The notes under the pieces were generated by a model, which was not told where the DNA came from, made no database searches, and was given only the letters and a program-made list of their open reading frames with translations. A stretch of DNA of 28,364 nt, taken from Amoebophrya sp. AT5.2 (taxonomy: Eukaryota > Sar > Dinophyceae > Syndiniales > Amoebophryaceae). The number at the start of each line of letters is the position of its first letter. The first letter of the stretch is position 1. Below, piece by piece: positions 21,280 through 28,364 of this stretch. Location: assembly GCA_005223375.1 (NCBI GenBank), contig RXOD01004117.1, forward strand, positions 1-28,364. Direction: 5' to 3'. The translations under genes were made by a program, and so were the position numbers.

Positions 21280-24200
21280 CTACTGCGTATCGGCTTCGTG
21301 AGGTCGCTGTTGCTCCGGGGAGTCTCCGTCGGTGGGGCGTTCGTACTCCGGATCTGTAGCGAGGACGCCGTCTTCGGGCTGCGCCTCGGATGTTGTCGTT
21401 GTCGTTGCCCCCACCGCAGACGCGATCGCAGCCACTGTGGCGGGTGCGACGTCCTGTTCCTGGCAATTAGGACCTGCCACTCCTGAGGCTGCTCCTGCTG
21501 CTTCTCCTTGTGCTAGTGCTTCCGGTTCCGCTATAGTGGCAGAAGAGGTCCTTGCGACCGCACTATCGTTTTCATCTTGCGCCCCACCTGATGGTCGGTA
21601 CCACGGCTCCTGATTCTGTGCGGTGGACTCAGCAGCTTGCGGCCCTGGTGCGGACGCGCTCGTTCCATCGAGCAACGACGCGGCGGTTCCGGTCCCCTCT
21701 TTCTGCGAGGAAGAGGTGCTTCGGTCCAGCCCCGTCGTCGGGGGCTCGAGGACCACGGAACCCGAAACACCCGTACTCTCTCGCCGCGGGTCCGCTTTTC
21801 TCACAGATGAGCTGATGTTGTCGTCTTTATCGCCGCGGTCCCCTGCTGCCAGCACCGAGGTCCCTGAAGATGTTCGGTACCAGGCCGCATCGTTCTCGCT
21901 CGCGCGCAACTGCTCCCCGCGACCGACTGTATCTGCCCCGTGATGATCTCCCACATCGCTAAAAACGGCACTGTCCTTGCTGCTCAGCAGCAAGCTTCTA
22001 CTGCCGCTCGCGGCAGCGTGCACTTTTCGCAAGGTCGACCGCCTCCGACTCCGTCGCGACTTCCCGGACCCGTCGAGCTCAGCGTTCTTCAGGCGCCGCG
22101 CCTCCGACCTTCTGCGTTTCTCTGCGTACCCGGACAAATGGTCACGCTCACGCATGTCCAAATGATCCCTGTAGTCAAACTTGGCATGCTTCAATGACAT
22201 CGAACGGGAAGTCTCGTTCATAAAGCGCGGAGAGCAATGGAGGTTGTCCAGGTCGTGGCCGCTGTGCTCACCCTCACCCTCGTCCGCCTCACCAGCCGGA
22301 ATGGGCTGCTTAACGATACCTGAAGACGATGAGAGAAAGGTGGTAGCACGCCAGTACACGTACAAAGTAGAAAGTACGAGTACTAGATGATACAGAAAGA
22401 GTGGCCGTGGCGAGATCCTGTGAGGCTAGACGAGTAAGATGAACTGAAAAGTAGCTCTATCTATCTCAACAGGCTGAGCCCTGTGATTGTGGCTATAGAC
22501 ACTGCTTGTTTTCCTTTTCTTTCTGGTTCTACAGATCTCCCTATCAAAGGTTGAGGCGTCCGTGAAAAGCAACAAAGCGCGGACTGGCGACATCCACCAG
22601 CACGACCAAGGAGAGTAGTACGCTACGAGTATCAGTACCATTTTTATGTTCCTCTTCTTGCCTCATTCTCAGCAGGTACACCGGAAGGAAGTTCCCCTCG
22701 TGTTTCGGTTGGAATGTGCAGGCTGCTACCTCTGCGTCCTCTTTCTCCCTCTTCATTTCCGCAATTCGTGCTTGCGCCGCCTTTTTGAAACCCGTGTGAG
22801 TTTTGTAAATCTCCGCGAACTTCTCCTCGCTGGCCTCCGACACGTTTGCGCAGCGCTTTCTCCGCCTCTCGTCCTCCTGTGCCCGCAGCTTTGTCTGCTC
22901 GTCGAACGAAAGTTGCTTCTTCAGCTTTAGCTGCGCCGCCACCCAGGACTCCATGCTTGACAAAAAGGTTCCCCCTTTGTGGCCCGAGTCCTGCAAAATC
23001 AGGGTCGTGCCCTGGCTCGTGCGCGGCTTACTGGCCTCTTCTCTCGCGTGCTCGACCTCCTGCTGCTCTTTCTCCTCACGCTGCTGCATGCGCTTCTGAA
23101 TCTTGTTCTTGTAGGAATCGCGCTGCGACGCGAGCCACTCCTGACTCGAAGTTGTCACCCTACTTGTTCTCGCGTCCTTTGCACCCGCGACCTCCGCAGG
23201 TGTTGTGTAGGTGCCGAAGTAGCTCCCGCGCTCCTGTGAAGTCAGCTTCGCACCCCTCGACCCCAATTGCGGATCGTCGGCGGCGCCGCGGGGCGTTAGG
23301 GACAGTTTTCGCCCCCTGCCTTGCTGGGTAAGCCGGAGGTCCGGTTTGAAGGTTAGCTCGGGGTTTAACTGGGTCGGCGAGGTCGCGAGCATCACCTTGT
23401 GCCGATTGGTCGCGGCCCGGATAGGCCGCTGACGCGGACGCTCGCGAAGGTCGGCCAGGCGCCGCAGGTATTCGGGATCGATTTCGCGCTTGACCACCAG
23501 CGTCGATGGCGGGGCGCCCCTCGACATTCGGGTAGTGCTGTTCGCGGCGGTCTGCGTCTGTCCTCCGGGTCCTGCAGCTGTGCTGCTTCGCTTCACGAAG
23601 TCAGCGGCCGAAATCACCTCTTTACTCAGGAGCGACGACGGGAGAAGTTCTGGCGATCTTGCTTGCGCTCGATCCACAACTCCCCCGACGTTTGTGTGAG
23701 GTGAGCACGTTGTTGTAGTTGATGTCATCTGCTGTAAGTTTAGGAGCGCGCGTTCGCGGGCCTTGGCTCTCTCCAAGTTCTCACTGGTGTAGCCGATGAG
23801 ACGGATCCCGATGTTTCGGATGCGCTCCATCTCATTAGAGCTCGCCTTACCACTGGAAATTTTATCGGCGATCCAGCGGAGATTTTGCCGCCCAATCAGC
23901 TTCCCGACAGGGTCTTCTTTATGCGGTTTCTTCGCGTTCTTCTCAATCGCGGCTTCATCGTCGCGGTTGCCCGCCGCAGATGTGAAACTGTTGTTCTCTT
24001 TTGCTTCGTTGTTCTCCTCTGCTTCGTTGTTCTCCTTTGCTTCGTTGTTCTCCTTTGCTTCTTCTTCTTCTTGTCCTCGTAGAAGTTTTCCATCATCCAC
24101 CTCCGCGGCCGCTTGCGGGGGTTCTTGCGTCTTTTCATCTACCACTTCCAACTCCGTCATCAGCGTGGTTAGCCGTGCGAGTTCCTCCGCGCCTATTTGC

Positions 24201-24664
24201 TTTTGTTCGAGCTTCGCCAAAAGGTTGCGCATCCTGTCCTGCACGTCGTCGACTAGGACCGTATTGTTCCTCACCAGCTTCGGTGTAGCTTCGTTTTGAC
24301 CAGCGGGAGCCGCCAGCGCTGCATCTCCCGGCGGAGGAGGAGAGTCGGCGCCAGTCTCCTGCTCGGTTGCGGGGGACAAAGGAACCATGGAGTTCGCCTG
24401 TTCTTGGGCGGCGGTGTTAGTGTCTTCAGGTTCAGATTTCTCAGGTAATGGTAATAGAGTATCGCTTTTGATGTTTTCATCTTCTGCTGCTGACGTCGCA
24501 GGAAGCATGCGACGAGCCGCAATGATTGCTGCAATCGGCGCCTGCATTCCCATTCGACGTATTCCGACGTCTGACCTCGGCGTCGCCGTCGGCGGGTTCA
24601 CCTTCTCATCCGGAGCTGCGGCAAATCCGTCTCCTTCAGGCTCTTCTTCGCCCGGTGAACTCAT
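21280..24664 (-). CDS. Large charged coiled-coil protein with TF[KQ]P motifs, two exons
   Basis: Exons 24664-22639 and 22319-21280 give 1021 aa; the intron is 22638-22320 (GTACTG...TTCAG, phase 1 at both ends). The start is ATG 24664 (MSSPGEEEPEG). The N-terminal 300 residues are acidic and low in complexity, with a tandem KENNEA-type repeat near residues 200-225. The middle is basic and coiled-coil-like (NKIQKRMQQREEKEQQEVEH). Two short motifs recur, ELTFKPDL and AACTFQPKH, of a kind seen in protist cytoskeletal proteins (weak family recall). Exon 2 continues with an Arg-rich stretch (RRRSEARRLKNAE) and then about 250 residues of Ser/Ala/Glu-rich disordered sequence, including two related EPWYRPS / AAWYRTS segments. 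A scaffold or cytoskeleton-associated role is inference. Confidence 0.75.
23991..24062 (-). repeat. Four 18-bp coding tandem repeats (KENNEA units)
   Basis: Four near-identical 18-bp units occur in the plus sequence, based on TTGTTCTCCTTTGCTTCG with single-base variants. On the coding strand they give repeated six-residue units rich in Glu and Asn (KENNEA/EENNEA), followed by a run of TTC on the plus strand that encodes Glu. The repeat is in frame inside the 1021-aa protein and is likely to vary in copy number. Confidence 0.85.
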
Positions 24665-24898
24665 TTCTTTGCTTGACGTGCAGCGTCTACTATTTCGTTG
24701 ATGTTATCTTCGTACAAAACTGGTTGCGCTCGGGGATGATGCTGAAAAACTGCAGCCGCTTTTGTGGAGGTAGCGGTATGGATTCGTATTCGATGAGAGG
24801 ACTGGAACCGGCGTAGTTCTTCCTGGTTCGTCGAACTGCTCCACTGCTTCTTTATATTTCTTCTTGCGTTGTTTGCGTTTCTTTGTACAGTACAGGTG

Positions 24899-25246
24899 CT
24901 ACATCGTACTCGTATACTGTTGGGTTAGGTCGACGAGGAGGTCCTTGAGGTAGTCTATATCAATCTCGGCGTAGTCCTTGTGCGCCAGCTCGTCGTTAAT
25001 CAACTCCAGGACCTCGTCCATGGAATCGACCATAGCGTCGCCCAGCCGCTCGATGATCTCATGCTCCACTTTATGCCTCACGTAGCTCTTCTGGATGGTT
25101 TTGTCGTTGTGCGTCGCGGCCATAAAACCGATGACGAACGCGAAGAGAAACCGGAGAAACACCCGGATATTCGGTACCTCGGCCAAAAACGCCAGCGGCC
25201 CGCTATCCGAGGAAGCAGAGCTGCGGCGTCCGGATTTGCCCCACAT
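24899..25246 (-). CDS. Small single-pass membrane protein, unknown function
   Basis: A single-exon frame of 115 aa starts at ATG 25246 (MWGKSGRR); the frame extends 6 codons upstream only from a TTG. A Ser/Arg-rich N-terminus of about 20 residues is followed by LAEVPNIRVFLRFLFAF and VIGFMAATH, one hydrophobic segment of about 18-20 residues, likely a membrane anchor. The rest is an acidic helical tail rich in Asp/Glu (EIIERLGDAMVDSMDEVLEL) with coiled-coil character, probably facing one side of a membrane. No family is recognised. It is followed after 234 bp by the start of the 1021-aa coiled-coil gene on the same strand. Confidence 0.65.
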   Translation of the reverse strand: MWGKSGRRSSASSDSGPLAFLAEVPNIRVFLRFLFAFVIGFMAATHNDKTIQKSYVRHKVEHEIIERLGDAMVDSMDEVLELINDELAHKDYAEIDIDYLKDLLVDLTQQYTSTM

Positions 25247-26044
25247 TTTGGCTAACGCGATCAAGACGATGAAACTCGACGAGAAGCGGAAACTTATTGT
25301 TGGCTGTGAGTGGTACTGAACTATAACTACTACGGGGAGGAGTGCAAAAAGCGTTGCTAAAGTCGTGCATTTGTACAGAGGTGCATGAGCATGCAGCGAT
25401 CATCTTCATGATGGGGCTGTTCTAGATTCTTCTCAGGTGGAATAGTGCGATGACTGGTGGGGGTATTGAAGCATCACATTGGGGTAGCGACAACATGGGG
25501 AATCGGATACTTAAACTGCCCGACGATGCGAGGACCGTCTTCCACAACTTAGTGCGACGGTCGCGACGACTGCAGCGATTGCTCCAACGAACTCATTGGC
25601 GAAGTCGAAGTCTCAACGAAAGCAGAAATATCAACGAAGTGCGTTCGTACAACGACCACGGACGTGCGTCAATATTACGCTCTTGACGACGATTACGCAC
25701 AATATTGGCTCGCGCTACGAGTACGACAGCAAATCCATGATGGTTTTCTCAGAAGAACCTTCAGCTTCATCATGTTTGTGGCAACGTGCATTTCTATCGC
25801 ACTTCCTTGGACAGCAGTTGCAGAAGCGGACAACTTTATTTTGCGCCGCGCAGATGAACAGCCACACCCACAACTTACTTTGCTGCTGCCGTGCAACACA
25901 GGGCAGCGCGCGACGCGGTCGCTTCGAGTCCGTATATTAGCTTCAAGTAAAAGTAGATGTAGAAGTACGAGGACTACGGGGTAGGTTCATCGATTGAAGA
26001 TAGTCACTTGTGGTCCGGACATCGAAATGCAATGATTTTCGTCT
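25247..26044. other. Spacer upstream of the small TM protein gene
   Basis: About 800 bp between two minus-strand genes. Composition is more AT-rich than the coding parts. No minus-strand exon chain was found. A plus-strand open frame (listed separately at 25772-25984) is the only coding-like signal. Confidence 0.5.
25772..25984 (+). CDS. Possible small secreted peptide, plus strand (weak)
   Basis: A 70-residue open frame begins at ATG 25772. Its first 20 residues, MFVATCISIALPWTAVAEAD, have the shape of a signal peptide with an A-x-A cleavage site. The mature part is short and ends in a basic low-complexity tail. The same frame is open further upstream to about 25664 (residues such as YYALDDDYAQYW). 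It is opposite in direction to every firm gene here, and no homology is recognised. It could equally be a decayed gene or chance. Confidence 0.25.
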   Translation: MFVATCISIALPWTAVAEADNFILRRADEQPHPQLTLLLPCNTGQRATRSLRVRILASSKSRCRSTRTTG

Positions 26045-27087
26045 TCATTTTGGCGCCACAAGGCCCTCGATGCCGAGAAACCGTTTTCTGTCGGCGTCGC
26101 GCAGCATCGGATATTCCTTCTCGACAGCCCCAGGCGGAATTCCACCGTACACATGCGGACATACCCACTTCGACGTTTCCCAGTCTTCGCTCACCTGGAT
26201 GATGTTGTAGGAATTTCATTCATATCGATAGGACGTAGCTCCGATCGAATGGAGCTCGAAGCAGGAAGGAAAAGAGCGATGCGTGTAAAGTAAGAACCAC
26301 AACCACCATCGATTTCCACGATCTGCACCTGCTTGTCTCCGACCGGCAGAGGCGGTTCGTCTCGCGTCACTATTCCGTAGGCCTTCCGCAGCTTCTTGCG
26401 GCTAAACTGCAGACAGACCCAGTTGTCCGGCGAGTCCTGATAAAAGTGGTTCGCAGTCTGCAGCAGTCTTGCTGGCACCGCGGTCGCGTGCGTGTAGCCA
26501 CCGTCTTTTTCGAATGTCGGCGGGAAATAGGCCTCCTGTTTTGCCTTCACCGTGTTCCACAGGCCCACCTCCGTCATGTGGAACAGAGTGTCGATCGGCT
26601 CGGCGGGACACTGAAGCTGTTGGTGGCCCTTTTCGTGTCCGTCTGCGACTTCTGCCCGTCCACCGGCGTGGAGCTCAGCAAGCTTGGCAGACACCTGCGA
26701 ATTCTCTTCGCTGTCGTCCTCCCGCAGGCAACGGTCGGGGCGGAAGGCGGGCAAGCACACGGGGATGTACTCGGTGTCCACGGGAAACGTTGGCCGAAAA
26801 CGCGTGCTCTTCGAAATGAAAGCTGTCTTTCCAGCCGGACAACGGATTTCCTTCGAAGTGCTTGCGCCAGCGTCATCCACGAGCAATACCAGTTCACCCT
26901 TCTGCACGCAGATCCACTCGTCGTACAGAAGTGTCAGCCAAGGCTCGGCGGTGCCGGCCTTAGCAGCCACGCTGGCGATGGAGATGCGGTCTTCCTTGGT
27001 GGCGACATTACCTGCGAGCTCGTCGATCGCCAGCTGCCCGGGAATGTCGACCACTCGCTGCTTTGATCCCACGATCGAAACCGGCAT
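26045..27087 (-). CDS. Cupin-like + DUF952 fusion protein, two exons
   Basis: Exons 27087-26320 and 26194-26045 give 305 aa. The start is ATG at 27087; the longer upstream frame begins with TTG and is not used. The N-terminal half (about residues 10-115) resembles an ectoine-synthase/EutQ-type cupin: LYDEWICVQKGELVLLVDD, then a Pro/Gly turn and a second strand pair. The metal-binding HxH of motif 1 is not visible. A charged linker follows, then a DUF952-like domain from about residue 170: LFHMTEVGLWNTV, GGYTHATAV, VCLQFSRKKL. Exon 2 supplies its conserved end CPHVYGGIPPGAV. The intron is 26319-26195 (GTGGAA...CCAG, phase 0). An alternative with donor 26306 and acceptor 26185 (phase 1) also keeps the frame. 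DUF952 has no established biochemical function, so the role is unknown. Confidence 0.8.
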
Positions 27088-27791
27088 TGGGAACCCTGGG
27101 ATCGAAGTCAAGTGTGAATTGAAATGAGCCCCACGTACAAATTCAAAATAAACGCTTTAGCAAGTTCGTTGTAGAGCAGTAGAGTGAGACTCAGAGTCCT
27201 CAGACCATGACCAAGAAAACGAAAATAAAAGAATGAAGTCAGCCGAAAAAAGACCGAAAGGAGCTAAACTAGCGAATGAATGAGCATGAGGCTGAGGCAA
27301 TTTCCAAGTTATCCAAATTCATTCGAAGGATTTGTTCAGCAAAAACCAATCAGATCTGGACGCACGAGGCGATCCGATCACTTGTAAGGTCCTCACGTAG
27401 CGCGAATCTGATTGCTCACGAAAGCCATGCTCGGTGCTGTGGCAAGAACGGATCGGAACATGAGTACAGACGAGGCATGGGTGAACGGCAATGTCCATTG
27501 TTCCCACCGTCCATCCGTGACGGTGACCTCTGCGCAAGAGCCAGTATGCAAATCTTGGGTCACTTCTCGTGCGGCTCTCGTATTGCCGTAGAAGGCAAAC
27601 CGACTTCTACTGTTACTGCAGGAAACTACAGTGCGCCGGTGGGCGCCGCTTGATGTGAGCCTTTTACTTGTGCATTTTCGTATTTCATCGTCGTATCACT
27701 ATCAAACAGCAGAATACTTCATCGTCGTATCAACCACCAGAATACTACTTTTACTTTACTCCTCCATCACTCAACGCTTCATGCACTTCCT
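27088..27791. other. Spacer between thioredoxin-like and cupin-DUF952 genes
   Basis: About 700 bp without a gene I can support. It holds the 3' flank of the thioredoxin-like gene and the upstream region of the cupin gene. A short imperfect direct duplication lies at 27684-27746. A minus-strand open stretch around 27500 (with an ATG at the start of MDGGNNGHC) reads somewhat protein-like, but I found no consistent exon partners. Confidence 0.5.
27684..27746. repeat. Short imperfect direct repeat (two units)
   Basis: The 15-mer TTCATCGTCGTATCA occurs at 27684 and again at 27718. Each copy is followed, after a variable spacer, by AGAATACT (27711 and 27739). This looks like a local duplication with later indels in non-coding DNA; no function is evident. 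Confidence 0.7.
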
Positions 27792-28364
27792 TCACATCAC
27801 GCTCACGCCTTGTTCTGTTCCCCCGACACTCGGTTTGTTCGTTCCTCCGACGTCGACGTTCCCACTTGCACCGCCTGCCGCCAGCTCGTCAAATGCGTCC
27901 AGGGCATCTGTCGCGATTCCGAATCTCTCCCGCACGTCCCGTGCGAGAATCTCGATTTTCTCAGCGTCAAGCGCGGCCAGCTGCGGCAGCGCGCTCACGT
28001 CGAAAAGCAATTTGAGTCGTGCCGCGCACTCGGTCTCTCGATACGGCACTGCCAGCCAGGGCATCTGCTGGAAAAACTTCGCAAACTCCACGCTGTTCTC
28101 GTCGAAGGAGACGTACACAATCTGCAGCGCTCCCTCCCCGCGGCATTTCTGGATCGCCTTGTAGTGGTCCGCAAGCTGCTTCACAAACAGCTTGCAAATC
28201 GGGTTCCAGTTGGCGGCAAAGAGAAAAAACACCTTCTTGTAGGAGAATACGTCGGCGCGAGAGAAGGCGCGGCCGCGATTGTCCTGGAAGCGGATGTCAC
28301 TCCAAGACTCCACAGGAAAGGGGCCGCCGTTGACATGGTGCGGCACGGCGCCAGGAGTGGCTGG
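27792..28364 (-). CDS. Thioredoxin-fold protein (tryparedoxin/nucleoredoxin-like), 5' partial, active site altered
   Basis: The frame is open to the right edge, so the N-terminus lies outside the window; 190 residues plus stop are visible. The order fits a tryparedoxin/nucleoredoxin domain: a strand (KKVFFLFAANW), the active-site position, a helix (FVKQLADHYKAIQ), a strand (LQIVYVSFDEN), the signature MPWLAVPYRE, then a cis-Pro region (VSALPQLAALD). Tryparedoxins normally carry WCPPC; here the site reads W-N-P-I-C (28208-28194), so the nucleophilic first Cys is Asn and only the resolving Cys remains. Classical dithiol reductase activity is therefore unlikely; a monothiol, chaperone-like or binding role is inference. 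The C-terminal tail is Gly/Ala-rich and low in complexity. An ATG within the visible part (28336) would cut only a few residues before the fold, so I do not choose it as the start. Confidence 0.85.
   Translation of the reverse strand, partial: PATPGAVPHHVNGGPFPVESWSDIRFQDNRGRAFSRADVFSYKKVFFLFAANWNPICKLFVKQLADHYKAIQKCRGEGALQIVYVSFDENSVEFAKFFQQMPWLAVPYRETECAARLKLLFDVSALPQLAALDAEKIEILARDVRERFGIATDALDAFDELAAGGASGNVDVGGTNKPSVGGTEQGVSVM

Noticed and set aside
25244..25262. AGCCAAAAT next to the start of the small TM protein gene, resembling dinoflagellate spliced-leader sequence
   Set aside because: It matches only the antisense of a short part of the leader, so it is not a relic leader in the transcript sense.

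Overview
This window looks like nuclear DNA of a gene-dense unicellular eukaryote. Almost every gene I can support lies on the minus strand and is cut by short spliceosomal introns, mostly 80-320 bp, with GT at the donor and nearly always CAG at the acceptor. Several products belong to families typical of flagellated protists: a SPATA4/CLAMP-type calponin-homology protein with helical repeats, two leucine-rich-repeat (LRR) proteins, and a tryparedoxin/nucleoredoxin-like protein. One-strand gene order together with that thioredoxin family fits an alveolate of the dinoflagellate lineage, for example a syndinian. That placement is inference. The regular GT-AG introns are unlike the GC/GA donors common in core dinoflagellates. 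No rRNA, tRNA, CRISPR or complete mobile element was found.

Layout, read 5'->3' on the minus strand from the right edge. A thioredoxin-fold gene runs off the right edge (28364-27792). Next come a cupin + DUF952 fusion (27087-26045), a small single-TM protein (25246-24899), and a 1021-aa charged coiled-coil protein (24664-21280). A tiny three-exon gene follows (21077-20684). Then an 11-exon gene for a predicted 1766-aa LRR protein (19923-12830) and an 8-exon CH-domain + helical-repeat gene (11167-7447). After these come a 3-exon tropomodulin-like LRR gene (6641-4901), an acidic disordered protein (4764-4153), a small membrane-protein gene whose TM segment is built from a CTG repeat (about 3895-3298), an unrecognised 4-exon gene (2659-1639), and a Cys-rich 96-aa two-exon gene (1108-324).

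The multi-exon models were built by hand by joining open frames at GT/AG sites. In each model the splice phases agree at all junctions and the exon lengths sum to a whole number of codons, which is the main evidence for them. Four of the small genes have exons without a long ATG-initiated frame and would be missed by simple ORF calling.

Spacers between genes are 100-1700 bp. A few hold weak plus-strand coding-like fragments (a zinc-ribbon motif at 12590-12763, a possible secreted peptide at 25772-25984), which are the only hints of genes on the other strand. Nothing here forms an obvious pathway. The SPATA4-like and LRR proteins suggest cytoskeletal or flagellar functions, but that is not proven by the sequence.
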